In this document: positions 26,167 through 33,899 of the stretch, one piece after another | Position numbering within the stretch: the first letter of the stretch is position 1 | How the letters are laid out: the number at the start of each line of letters is the position of its first letter | From: Methanolobus sp. ZRKC5 | Lineage (GTDB): Archaea > Halobacteriota > Methanosarcinia > Methanosarcinales > Methanosarcinaceae | Direction of reading: 5' to 3' | DNA length: 64,000 nt | Assembly: GCF_038446525.1 (NCBI RefSeq) | Contig: NZ_CP151792.1 | Span: forward strand, 2,356,001-2,420,000 | The notes under the pieces: generated by a model | The model's database searches: none | The model's input: only the letters and a program-made list of their open reading frames with translations | Told to the model about the DNA's origin: nothing | Made by a program: the position numbers and the translations under genes

Positions 26167-27615
26167 TTAACTGAAGACCCTGCTATATCTCACTGTGTTG
26201 TGATTAGACCTTACAGCAATCTTACGAGTAATACCAAGCTCTTTGAGTTTTTTTGATATCTTCTTTCCTTGCTGATAGGTGTCTACTATAATAGGTTCTA
26301 GGTCTGGTAGATGTCTGGGTTTAATTGGCTTCAGATTCTTATTACGTTCCTTGAAAGGACGAATAACACCGGAATCCACGAATACATGACCGAATACTTT
26401 TTTGAAGCCTATGTTAAAGGCTGAACAGAAGTTGATTAGAGGCTCTTTTGTATTTTCCCATAGGTGTTTGGTTTTGAAGAATACCTTTGTGCAGTGTTCG
26501 CGGGCTGTGTCTAGGATGCCTTCGGATTTCCAGAAATTGATGTAGCGCCAGAGGGAACGCTCGGGGATTTCTGTTTGTTCCTGGATGTCTCGGAAGTCTG
26601 CGCAGCCTTCGGATTGGAGAGCGACATAGGCAAGAGCTTTAACGGCTTTGAGGTTCTCGCCCAGGTCTATGTTTTCATTTTTGGAAGATTGATTATTATA
26701 ATCCCATTTTGGGAGATTATAGCGATATTCAAAGACCTTTTCGGCATCAAAGTAATTGTCTGACACGTATTCTATGGGAGAGATGAAGTTAAGAAGGGAG
26801 AACAGGAGTTTATCGAGGTCTTTTTTCAGGGAGAGGAAGTCATTGATAGAGGGGTTTTGTTTTGAATCAGATTTCAGGAAGACTTCGAGTTTTGGGTGTC
26901 TTAGGGGATCTTCTGGCCTGCGGTCCAGGAAGTTTATTATACGGTATGATTTAACGCTGTGCTGATATTCTGTTTTTATTTTGCAGGTGGAGAAGTCGGG
27001 ATTATCCAGTTTATACATGTCATATTTACCGGACCTTAGATTTTTGATGAGCTTTGAGTCTCCACGCATGGAGGATTCATATTCTATTGCCTGGAGCATT
27101 GTTACCAGGTCATGCTCATGTCTTTCATGATAACGGATGTGTCTGGCCATCTGGTATATTGTGGACCTTGAGCGGTCTATCATGTGCTGGAAGCGTGATG
27201 CTCCCAAAAAGTCCATGAGTTCAAAAATGATGTCAAAGTGTTCGTCAAGATCGATATAAGAGGACTGGATATGTATTTGAGTTCCTACTGAAGGAAGGTT
27301 AAGGATCTTTCCTGTTTTTGTCTTTGTACCTGCTCCAAATAGGGGTTTTATGGTGTAGGTGCATTTTGATGCTCCTTCTTTATCGGTCCATTGGAGCATG
27401 TATTCAAAGGCGAGTTTCTTTGTTTTGGGATTGTAGAGGCCGCCTTGCTTGGACCAGAATTTGAAGTTACGGTCACCTATCTTGATGTGATGATTATAGC
27501 TATCGGTTACGTTGTTAGAGAAGTAACTGACAACTGTATAATAGAAGTCCAGGTCTGTTATATGGAAATAACAGCCGAACTCATGGGTGACGGGTTCGGA
27601 GAACTTATGAACCAT
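26167..27615 (-). CDS. Replication-initiator candidate (conserved element protein), E1 copy
   Basis: The 482-residue protein is very similar along its whole length to the 479-residue protein at 41,701-43,140. Shared blocks include EPVTHEFGC, FHITDLDFYYT, IHIQSSYIDLDEHFDII, HERHEHD and a winged-helix segment near residues 330-370 (RDIQEQTEIPERSLWRYI). IHIQ resembles the HUH/HUQ metal motif of rolling-circle initiators and several Tyr residues follow, but I cannot assign a catalytic Tyr. Presence once per element next to an AbrB-like gene makes Rep the best guess. The C-terminus is basic. The two rep copies are direct repeats and could recombine. Confidence 0.6.
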   Translation of the reverse strand: MVHKFSEPVTHEFGCYFHITDLDFYYTVVSYFSNNVTDSYNHHIKIGDRNFKFWSKQGGLYNPKTKKLAFEYMLQWTDKEGASKCTYTIKPLFGAGTKTKTGKILNLPSVGTQIHIQSSYIDLDEHFDIIFELMDFLGASRFQHMIDRSRSTIYQMARHIRYHERHEHDLVTMLQAIEYESSMRGDSKLIKNLRSGKYDMYKLDNPDFSTCKIKTEYQHSVKSYRIINFLDRRPEDPLRHPKLEVFLKSDSKQNPSINDFLSLKKDLDKLLFSLLNFISPIEYVSDNYFDAEKVFEYRYNLPKWDYNNQSSKNENIDLGENLKAVKALAYVALQSEGCADFRDIQEQTEIPERSLWRYINFWKSEGILDTAREHCTKVFFKTKHLWENTKEPLINFCSAFNIGFKKVFGHVFVDSGVIRPFKERNKNLKPIKPRHLPDLEPIIVDTYQQGKKISKKLKELGITRKIAVRSNHNTVRYSRVFS

Positions 27616-27649
27616 GTTTGAAAGAGCTTATTTTGAAGTCCTGCTACTT

Positions 27650-27859
27650 TCAGTCGTTTATTAAATGACCTTTGTTAGGCTCATAAGGTCGGATGATTGC
27701 GTATGGTCCGTTTTCATCCCTATCGACTTCATATTTGATGCATTCGATTATTAAATTGCCATCTTGATCCAGAATGTCCAAATAAAGTGCAACTTTTTGA
27801 GGTAATGTTATACTCAGACGGCCACCATTTTCCCTGATACGATATTCTGTTTTTCCCAT
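27650..27859 (-). CDS. AbrB-like small DNA-binding protein, E1 copy
   Basis: The 69-residue protein has the swapped-hairpin AbrB/MazE pattern (YRIRENGGRLSITLPQKVAL, then LIIECIKYEVDRDENG). It resembles the 64-residue protein at 43,137-43,331 that precedes the other Rep candidate. It probably controls the rep operon or acts as a Rep accessory protein. Its start overlaps the preceding gene's stop by one base (TAATG). Confidence 0.7.
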   Translation of the reverse strand: MGKTEYRIRENGGRLSITLPQKVALYLDILDQDGNLIIECIKYEVDRDENGPYAIIRPYEPNKGHLIND

Positions 27860-28083
27860 TAGATCAAACCCCTTGACCTTTTGAGCTCATCCAGCGTCAT
27901 CTCTCCTCGTTTTACCGGTTCAAGAAGCTCATCTACCTTTTCTTTTGCGAGCTTATTGATTTTAAGCATCAATTTTTTAGAGGGAGACAAATGGTTTAAA
28001 AATTCATCATCAAGCTGTTCAGAATAACTAGTGTCAGAACTATACTTATTGTTATTATCTAATTGAAAATTAATGCTAAACAC
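27859..28083 (-). CDS. Small charged helical protein, unknown
   Basis: The 74-residue product has an Asn/Ser-rich N-terminus and a charged C-terminal helix (KLAKEKVDELLEPVKRGEMTLDELKRS). The annotated start is GTG 28,083, but AGGAG abuts it directly, so an internal start is possible. It overlaps the AbrB-like gene by one base and heads the E1 rep operon. No family is recognised. Confidence 0.55.
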   Translation of the reverse strand: MFSINFQLDNNNKYSSDTSYSEQLDDEFLNHLSPSKKLMLKINKLAKEKVDELLEPVKRGEMTLDELKRSRGLI

Positions 28084-28106
28084 TCCTATTTGTTTAGCAA
28101 AAAAGT

Positions 28107-28126
28107 GTGCATCTTACGATGCACTT
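28107..28126 (-). promoter_or_regulatory. Leader hairpin before the E1 rep operon
   Basis: On the minus strand GTGCATC-GTAA-GATGCAC forms a 7-bp stem with a GNRA-type loop about 20-40 nt ahead of the first gene. It could attenuate or stabilise the transcript. Confidence 0.45.
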
Positions 28127-28140
28127 TCAGGAGCTTAGGA

Positions 28141-28317
28141 TTTTGTTTGTTATTTTGTTTGTTATTTTGTTTGCATCTGGGATCTTTGCCTCTGCGTCTG
28201 AGCTTATCTTTGTGTATTGGTTTTTTTGCTTCTGCGTCTGGGATCTTTGCCTCTGCGTCCGAGCTTACCTTTGTGTTTTGATTTTTAGCTTCTGCGTCTG
28301 GGTCTTTTGCCTCTGGC
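28141..28317. repeat. Tandem repeats upstream of E1 rep operon (iteron candidate)
   Basis: Two nested repeats are visible. TTTTGTTTGTTA is repeated in tandem at a 12-bp period (28,141-28,173). A 60-61-bp unit follows (TCTGGGATCTTTGCCTCTGC at 28,176 and 28,237, and a variant at 28,297). The short word CTGCGTC occurs four times. The minus-strand frame through it (28,086-28,319) is low-complexity and probably not a gene. Position ahead of the rep operon suggests Rep-binding iterons. Confidence 0.55.
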
Positions 28318-28436
28318 ATTTTTCTTTTATGGTATTTTCCTTTTTGTCCATAAAATCTCTTTTTTGCAAGGAAAACTTGTAACTTTTATCATATAAGACT
28401 ATCGAAATTTAATAAAAACAGTCACGTTTTTGTATC

Positions 28437-29609
28437 TCAAATCTTTATATTCTGCAATATATCATTGACCCTTGCCTCAACCAAGTCATTGAGTTTTGAT
28501 TCCATTAACTTGGATATTGAATCTTCTAGTGGTTGTGATTTCTCTTCTATTTCAAGTGCAGTTTTTAGTGTTAACACTGAACCACACTTGTAGCAGAACA
28601 TGTTGTTTGGAGTGTTAAGTGTCTTGCACCTGGGGCACTTGTGCACTTTTGGCTTATTCTCTTCTTCTTCGATTTCAACACCGTTTGCTTTCAGTACAGC
28701 AGTATCGACATCACGTCCAGATAGGTGAACATATACTGATGGAACATCTGAACCTTGCACCCATCCAAAATAAGCATTCATCTGTGCCTCTGTTAAATGA
28801 TTGGCCATAAATGTAGCTCGACTATGCCTGAATAAGTGAGCATGAATTCTTTTGTTTACACCTGCATTTTTGGCTATTTTTTTGAGCTGCTTAGCAATAG
28901 CGGCATAACCTATCATGGTAGAAGTGTTAGCTTTATTTCTATCAAAATTCCACCAAAGTGGCGCATCTGGATTATCCCTTTCTGGATGCTGTTCAAGCCA
29001 AGCCATCAGAAGACGAACCGAATAAAAAAGAAGTACAGTACGATGTCCGGTTTTACCATCAACCCTGATCTTCATGCCTTCATCAGCATGCATTATATGT
29101 TTTATTTTTAAGTTGCCAATCTCACCAATTCGACAACCTGAATCCCATAAAATAGCTATAAGAGCTTGGTCTCTTGTGTTGCGCGTTGCACCAATCATTT
29201 TGTTGACATCATCTTCTGTAAGCAGCTCTTCAGGCAACTTGCGCCCCTTACTTTTCTTTGTTGCCTTAAAGAATTCAATTATTTCGGGTTCTTTACCATT
29301 GTTTAACCATCGATAAAATTTCTTTAATGTAACTGCATAATCGTGTCTTGTATCTTCACTTTCCGTTCTTTTCCTAACAGCAATAAGCACATCTTCTATG
29401 TCAGTTTTAGTTGCTTCATTTAATGGTTTATCATTCATTATAAGAGCAATTTGCTTCAACGTGCTAACATACTTCATTTTCCTGAAGTCTGTCATGCCTT
29501 CAATATCACATTGTCTGACAAATTTTTTTATAAGCTGGATATTTGTATCAGATAGCTTTCCATTTAGTCCAGATATCCTTGTTTCGAGCTTTTGGTTGTA
29601 GAGTGCCAT
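28437..29609 (-). CDS. Tyrosine recombinase (integrase) IntA with C-terminal zinc ribbon
   Basis: The 390-residue protein has an N-terminal SAM-like core-binding domain (about 20-115) and a catalytic domain with R160 (GCRIGEIGNL), H258-x-x-R261 (HLFRHSRAT) and the Tyr nucleophile Y293 (SVYVHLSG). A zinc ribbon (CPRC about 328, CYKC about 342) and a helical tail follow. The ribbon is unusual against plain XerA. It is divergent from IntB across 150 bp containing an att-like site. A decayed copy of its N-terminus lies at 44.7 kb. It probably integrates at tRNA-Thr. Confidence 0.92.
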   Translation of the reverse strand: MALYNQKLETRISGLNGKLSDTNIQLIKKFVRQCDIEGMTDFRKMKYVSTLKQIALIMNDKPLNEATKTDIEDVLIAVRKRTESEDTRHDYAVTLKKFYRWLNNGKEPEIIEFFKATKKSKGRKLPEELLTEDDVNKMIGATRNTRDQALIAILWDSGCRIGEIGNLKIKHIMHADEGMKIRVDGKTGHRTVLLFYSVRLLMAWLEQHPERDNPDAPLWWNFDRNKANTSTMIGYAAIAKQLKKIAKNAGVNKRIHAHLFRHSRATFMANHLTEAQMNAYFGWVQGSDVPSVYVHLSGRDVDTAVLKANGVEIEEEENKPKVHKCPRCKTLNTPNNMFCYKCGSVLTLKTALEIEEKSQPLEDSISKLMESKLNDLVEARVNDILQNIKI

Positions 29610-29652
29610 ATACCATAATTGTAGTGGGGGCTTATAACCTTTAGGTAAAAAT

Positions 29653-29666
29653 CCCTCCAGAGGCTC
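29653..29666. repeat. Degenerate att-like site between the two integrase genes
   Basis: CCCTCCAGAGGCTC matches the attL/attR core at 11 of 14 positions. It may be the E1/E2 junction. Confidence 0.6.
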
Positions 29667-29759
29667 TTTTTTCTAATTCTAAAGCCGACAGGTATTTTCA
29701 AACTATTACTTTCACTTTGCTAGGTCAATGTTTTTTAAAAGTAAACTAGTTGTGAGAGT

Positions 29760-30929
29760 ATGAGTATTTACGACCACGAAAAGAACCTGAAAAGAGTAGA
29801 AAAGCGAATAAGAGAGGCAGAATATTCTGAGAAGAATAAAGCAAATATTTTTAGATTTGAGAATTATCTTTTCGCTAAGGGATTAACTACAGTTCGTGTT
29901 TTAAAGTATTTGTCACAAATTAATATCATTTCTAGGGAATTGGGAATAGATTTTGAAGATGCAACTAAAGATGATATTGAGAGATATGTTGCATCTGTTG
30001 AGAGGTCCAAAAAGGCAGCATGGACTAAAAAAGACTATAAACAGTGTCTGAAGCGGTTCTACAAGTGGATGAACGGGGATGAAGAGGAACACCCACTTAC
30101 TAAGTGGATATCCTTGAAGATGCAGAAGAACACTAAGAAGTTACCTGAAGAACTTCTGAATCAAGAAGAAGTTATGCGGATGATAGAGGTTGCCCGCAAT
30201 TCCAGAGATAGAGCTATGGCTGCATGTTGGTATGATGGAGGAGCAAGAGTTGGTGAGAGTGGGAACCTCAAACTTAAGCATGTGATCTTTGACCAGTACG
30301 GTGTAGTTGTGATGGTTGGGAAAGAGGACGGTAAGACAGGCATGAGAAGAGTAAGGCTTGTGTTCTCTGCTCCATATCTGGCTGAATGGATAAACGACCA
30401 TCCGGATAAAAATAACCCGAATGCATATTTATGGATCAACCTGGGAACTAAGAATTATGGTGCTCAGATGAAATATGATTCTATTAGAAGAGCCATTATT
30501 AGATTGGCCGAGAGAGCTAATATTGAGAAGCGGGTTTTTAATCATTTATTCAGGCATTCAAGAGCAACGGAATTAGCAGAACATCTGACACAGGCACAGA
30601 TGGAAGACCATTTAGGATGGATACACGGCTCAGATATGCCGGAAATCTATATTCATATGTCAGGTAAGCAGTTGGATGAACCACTGCTTAAGATGGCCGG
30701 TATTATCAAAGAGGAAGATGAAAGCAAGACTTTAAAGCCTGTTATTTGTACGAGATGTAAGACCATGAATGGTCCTACTTGTGATTTTTGTTCTTCCTGT
30801 GGGATGGCTCTGACCATTGAAGCATCTAAGAGTATTGAAAAGAGAAGATCAGATATCTCTATGGCCTTGATGGAGCTTGTTGAGAAGGATCCGGAAGTTG
30901 CTAAGGTGTTGAGGGGTGTGATAGAATAA
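29760..30929 (+). CDS. Tyrosine recombinase (integrase) IntB with C-terminal zinc ribbon
   Basis: The 389-residue protein is homologous to IntA. It shows the catalytic Arg in GGARVGESGNL (about residue 160), HLFRHSRAT (about 261-269) and the Tyr in PEIYIHMSG (about 297). The C-terminal zinc ribbon is CTRC/CSSC, followed by a charged helix. It starts at ATG 29,760, 150 bp from IntA in the opposite direction. A broken copy of its C-terminus lies at 44.95-45.15 kb. Two complete integrases beside one att-like site suggest two elements, or a pair that cooperate. Confidence 0.92.
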   Translation: MSIYDHEKNLKRVEKRIREAEYSEKNKANIFRFENYLFAKGLTTVRVLKYLSQINIISRELGIDFEDATKDDIERYVASVERSKKAAWTKKDYKQCLKRFYKWMNGDEEEHPLTKWISLKMQKNTKKLPEELLNQEEVMRMIEVARNSRDRAMAACWYDGGARVGESGNLKLKHVIFDQYGVVVMVGKEDGKTGMRRVRLVFSAPYLAEWINDHPDKNNPNAYLWINLGTKNYGAQMKYDSIRRAIIRLAERANIEKRVFNHLFRHSRATELAEHLTQAQMEDHLGWIHGSDMPEIYIHMSGKQLDEPLLKMAGIIKEEDESKTLKPVICTRCKTMNGPTCDFCSSCGMALTIEASKSIEKRRSDISMALMELVEKDPEVAKVLRGVIE

Positions 30930-30967
30930 AAAAAGTTATATCCAATCTAACTGCATAAGTATATTTT

Positions 30968-31513
30968 ATGCATGTAGTAAAAGATGACCAAAGCAGTGAC
31001 AAACTAACTAGATATCAAAAACTAGAAATTGTTTTTGCAGTATTTATGATACTATTAACAATTATTGCATGTATAACAGCTTATACCGCTAATGAAAAAT
31101 CTGATGAAGCTCTTGAATATCAAAAAATGATTGCTGAATCTACCTTAAAGGTGAGTTCTTTAAAGTTTAATAACACTACAATTTCGATGGCTTTGCTTAA
31201 CAATCAATACGCAGCTTATCCTGCGTATTTGGTTAATGCAAAGGTAACTTTTGAGGGAAACGCAGATCCAATAGCTATTATTCCTATGAATGAGGAAAAT
31301 CAGATTATAAAACCTGGGGAATATACAAGTATTGATTTATCCCTTAATAATTTAAATGAAGTGTCTGATGATATTTATCATATTCAAATTGAATTTTCCT
31401 ATTACGATTTTACAGGAGAAAGTAGAGAAACTATCATGAATCCATATTGGATAACTGTTGAAAATCACAATATTACATCTGTTGAAATTGGCTTACCTCT
31501 ATCTGATATTTAA
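30968..31513 (+). CDS. Membrane-anchored protein of unknown function
   Basis: The 181-residue protein has one N-terminal membrane segment (about residues 20-42), a short helix, and then a beta-rich outer domain of about 125 residues (KVSSLKFNNTTISMAL..., then VTFEGNADPI). It lies 38 nt after IntB and may share its transcript. No family is recognised; an envelope or superinfection role is conceivable but unsupported. Confidence 0.65.
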   Translation: MHVVKDDQSSDKLTRYQKLEIVFAVFMILLTIIACITAYTANEKSDEALEYQKMIAESTLKVSSLKFNNTTISMALLNNQYAAYPAYLVNAKVTFEGNADPIAIIPMNEENQIIKPGEYTSIDLSLNNLNEVSDDIYHIQIEFSYYDFTGESRETIMNPYWITVENHNITSVEIGLPLSDI

Positions 31514-31545
31514 ATCCAACCATAATAAGCACTATATTGAAACTC

Positions 31546-31598
31546 TGCCTATGCGCTGCCAAAGGCGGGCGCTTGAATCGCTGGTTTTTGCCTAGGCA
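31546..31598. repeat. GC-rich stem-loop element, copy 1
   Basis: The outer stem TGCCTA/TAGGCA (31,546-31,551 with 31,593-31,598) encloses the hairpin CTGCC-AAA-GGCGG. The inner sequence resembles that of the element at 33,089-33,154 (GCCA..GGCGGGCG..TCGCT). It lies between convergent genes. Confidence 0.5.
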
Positions 31599-31722
31599 CA
31601 GTAGCCGGCATTCTGAAAGGATGTGTAGTTATCGATTTTATTTTGTTATATGATGCGGAAGTATTAAGGAATTAGAACGTAGCAGGGAGTTAGGTTATCT
31701 TTGGGAACGGGCAGTTCTTCAA

Positions 31723-31929
31723 CTATTCAAGAGCTTTTGCCAAAAGGTACATTCCGACTAAAATTAATCCAAGTTTGATTAATTCATCAAGAGAATCATT
31801 TTGAGCAGATGGTTGATCTTTTACAATTAATCTCTTTAATTCCATTTGTTCTGTAGGAGCAAGGTTTGAGTAATTGGATTTACCTAATAGATATTCCATC
31901 CTTTCAAACTCATTTGGTGAAAGCTTCAT
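31723..31929 (-). CDS. Small protein with C-terminal membrane segment
   Basis: The 68-residue protein has a helical N-terminus (SPNEFERMEYLLGKSNYSNL) and a C-terminal hydrophobic helix (about 48-66). Its start overlaps the upstream gene by 4 nt, so the two are coupled. The pair looks like a small membrane complex; no function is recognised. Confidence 0.6.
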   Translation of the reverse strand: MKLSPNEFERMEYLLGKSNYSNLAPTEQMELKRLIVKDQPSAQNDSLDELIKLGLILVGMYLLAKALE

Positions 31930-32177
31930 TCTTTTTTCTCCTTGAACACTTTTTGGACTCTTTCACTACCTACTTCAGAAATAATATTTTTCATAATGTC
32001 TAGTGATTTTACTTCTTGTTCAACTGAAATGAGCCTCGGTTCTAATTGTAAAACTGGTTCAAGCTTTGTTTCCATTTTAGATAACCTTGATTCATATTGC
32101 ACTATAAACAATATAAGTCCAGCCACTATAGTTAAAATTGCTACACCTGCTTCTATTACGCCCACGGTGAGTTCCAT
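31926..32177 (-). CDS. Small protein with N-terminal membrane segment and coiled coil
   Basis: The 83-residue protein has a hydrophobic helix at about residues 5-26, then a heptad-rich coiled-coil tail (SRLSKMETKLEPVLQLEPRL) with a Lys/Glu-rich end. It resembles phage-encoded small membrane proteins, but no specific family is recognised. It is first of a two-gene unit with the 68-residue protein. Confidence 0.6.
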   Translation of the reverse strand: MELTVGVIEAGVAILTIVAGLILFIVQYESRLSKMETKLEPVLQLEPRLISVEQEVKSLDIMKNIISEVGSERVQKVFKEKKE

Positions 32178-32222
32178 CTTATTTATATAAAATAATAATA
32201 TTATTTAACTGTATTGGTATTA

Positions 32223-32339
32223 GTAACGTCCCTCAATAACCTCGCAGGTGCACCAAACTTCATCTATTACAAGGGTTCTGGACTTCATCTTGTAGAGAAT
32301 GATCTGGAAGTTGCGAAAATTTTAAGAAATATAATATGA
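32223..32339 (+). pseudogene. C-terminal gene fragment
   Basis: About 38 in-frame codons (LNNLAGAPNFIYYKGSGLHL, then VENDLEVAKILRNII and a stop) have coding character but no start. This is probably the tail of a deleted gene. I do not recognise the parent family. Confidence 0.4.
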
Positions 32340-32441
32340 TATTTATATTTAGGTGAAAGTATCTCAAAAAAATATTATCCTAAAAAAAGAAAATATCATT
32401 CAAATAAAAAAGAGAATGAATTTATTTATAGAGCATTAGGA

Positions 32442-33053
32442 TTGATTTTAGCAATTTTTGCAATAATGAGTATTGTAGGATATATACTAGAAAACTATTG
32501 GCAATATCTAATAATGATAATGTTTTTTTTAGGTGCTTTTGTAATTGGAAGACACATTTATTATAATTTTTTAATTGTCGATGTAAACAATAAAAAACCC
32601 CCTGTTTATTATGAATCTTCAAAGAATGAAGAAAATATTAAAAAGGGAGATGATTTTGAAAAATTTGTTGTTAATCTATTTCCTGAAAATAAGTTTACTA
32701 TTGTGGAATGGACCACAGATAGTATGAGAAAACATAACAGGTATGTTGAAGCAGATACAAGACCTGATCTTTTAATTCGACATAATTTAAGTGGTGATGA
32801 ATTCTATATTGAATGTAAATATAGGTCTTATGCATTTGAAAATAAAATTACCTGGACAAATAAAGAACAATTGAAAAGATATCAGGATTTCGACAGAGAA
32901 AGAGAAGCACCTGTTTTTGTTCTTATTGGACTGGGTGGAAGTCCAGAAAAACCAGATAATTTATATTGGATACCTCTTGAAGATGCTAAATATACTGAGC
33001 TTTATATCAGTTATATGAAAAAATTCCAGAAAAGCAGAGAATATTTTAATTAA
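32442..33053 (+). CDS. Membrane-anchored PD-(D/E)XK-like nuclease candidate
   Basis: The 203-residue product (from TTG 32,442) begins with two membrane helices (about 1-42). A cytoplasmic domain follows with GDDFEKFVVNLF (about 70-81), DTRPDLLIRH (about 105-114) and FYIECKYRS (about 121-129). The E...PD...ExK pattern is typical of restriction-endonuclease-like folds. The frame is open upstream to about 32,340 without a standard start, so the N-terminus is uncertain. A membrane-tethered nuclease on a virus could serve exclusion of competing DNA; that is inference. Confidence 0.65.
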   Translation: MILAIFAIMSIVGYILENYWQYLIMIMFFLGAFVIGRHIYYNFLIVDVNNKKPPVYYESSKNEENIKKGDDFEKFVVNLFPENKFTIVEWTTDSMRKHNRYVEADTRPDLLIRHNLSGDEFYIECKYRSYAFENKITWTNKEQLKRYQDFDREREAPVFVLIGLGGSPEKPDNLYWIPLEDAKYTELYISYMKKFQKSREYFN

Positions 33054-33088
33054 AATTGTACTCTAATTTTTAATTCAGTTTTGGGTAG

Positions 33089-33154
33089 TTACCTGCCGCC
33101 GCCATCAGGCGGGCGGTTTGTCGCTTGCCATGATGTCGGTGCGGCAGACGGTAA
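33089..33154. repeat. GC-rich stem-loop element, copy 2
   Basis: TTACC/GGTAA and TGCCGC/GCGGCA form an outer stem (33,089-33,099 with 33,141-33,154, three-base bulge). Inside is the hairpin CCGCC..ATCA..GGCGG. It is related to the element at 31,546 and lies directly after the virion operon. Confidence 0.5.
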
Positions 33155-33155
33155 A

Positions 33156-33698
33156 TTAAGTTAATGGGTCAAGTTCTTCAGATGTATCATAGAGGTTCAA
33201 AACCTGCGAGACATCAAAGTAATAAGATTTAGGCATGAAATTATAGAAACCCCATTTATCTTTTGTAATTGATTGAACTTCTAACATGAGGGGTTTTCCT
33301 GTTTCATCTTTTTGAAAGACTTCGGGGATTAAGATAGCTTGCATTCTGTCACGGAAACGAGAGTCTAAGAGGTCCATGGACTGCATGTTAAGATATGCGT
33401 TCATGTCACGTTTTGCAAGTTTTGAGAGGATTACAGAGCCTTTCATGTTGGTTTTTGTACCAAATGCCCGGGAATCGAAAGTATACCATGCTTCGTCCAT
33501 GACAAAGGTACCGGACTGCATAGAATCCATTTGTTGAATAGATGTTATGCGAGTATGTGGGAATTCAAGATGATAGTTTGAATAGATCGGTATACCTTGA
33601 AGATGATCCCGGTAGGCAATAGCAGTCATTAAGGCGGTTTTGCCTGCTGAATACTCACCAATTATTGAGAATCTACCGGTTTTGATACGTCCTGACAT
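33156..33698 (-). CDS. Zot-like morphogenesis/packaging ATPase
   Basis: The 180-residue P-loop ATPase has Walker A GEYSAGKTA (about residues 14-22) and Walker B GTFVMDEAW (about 63-71). IYSNYHLEFPHTR follows the first strand, as in Zot/gpI proteins. It is compact and lacks a visible membrane segment; the neighbouring 77-residue two-helix protein may supply membrane anchoring. Zot-family ATPases drive extrusion of filamentous phages. It is the last gene of the virion operon and overlaps its upstream neighbour by 37 nt. Confidence 0.8.
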   Translation of the reverse strand: MSGRIKTGRFSIIGEYSAGKTALMTAIAYRDHLQGIPIYSNYHLEFPHTRITSIQQMDSMQSGTFVMDEAWYTFDSRAFGTKTNMKGSVILSKLAKRDMNAYLNMQSMDLLDSRFRDRMQAILIPEVFQKDETGKPLMLEVQSITKDKWGFYNFMPKSYYFDVSQVLNLYDTSEELDPLT

Positions 33699-33895
33699 TG
33701 TTTTATCTCCTTGAGAGATTCTATTGAAATTGAAAATGATAGAAATACCACTATGGAATAAACAACGATCCTATAGGGATCAGGAGTAATTGATAGATAT
33801 GAATAACTAAAATCAATCACTGCTACCCCGATAAAACCAAAAGCAAAAGCAAGACCTGCAATTGCTTTAGTTAGGTTTTCTTTATGATTTTGCAC
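33662..33895 (-). CDS. Two-helix membrane protein next to Zot-like ATPase
   Basis: The 77-residue protein has hydrophobic helices at about residues 10-32 and 38-60, and a polar tail that overlaps the start of the Zot-like gene by 37 nt. Translation is probably coupled. It may anchor the ATPase at the membrane; this is inferred from position. Confidence 0.6.
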   Translation of the reverse strand: MQNHKENLTKAIAGLAFAFGFIGVAVIDFSYSYLSITPDPYRIVVYSIVVFLSFSISIESLKEIKQCQDVSKPVDSQ

Positions 33896-33899
33896 GGTA

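Larger units (their letters stand above)
15200..29652. mobile_element. E1: integrated element with defence cargo, lacking virion genes
   Basis: E1 lies between attL and the degenerate att-like site at 29,653. From left to right it holds a large membrane protein, an SSB/PC4-like gene, a cargo zone (NERD helicase, DNase-I-like lipoprotein, TPR lipoprotein, ABC-3C system, SEC-C protein), the Rep candidate, AbrB-like and small genes, and the integrase IntA. The SSB-like, Rep-candidate, AbrB-like and integrase genes have homologues in E2, and the hairpin elements near 19.8 and 22.3 kb are shared. Coat, spike and Zot genes are absent. It could be a separate element, a satellite of E2, or the left half of one composite provirus. 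Confidence 0.7.

Noticed and set aside
28086-28319. Minus-strand frame of 77 codons (Lys/Asp/Ala/Glu-rich)
   Set aside because: It is a translation of the tandem repeats and the leader hairpin; low complexity, no ribosome-binding site. Listed as repeats instead.
33156-33698. Zot-like protein as a toxin
   Set aside because: The name derives from a cholera phage protein; here context and P-loop motifs point to virion assembly.
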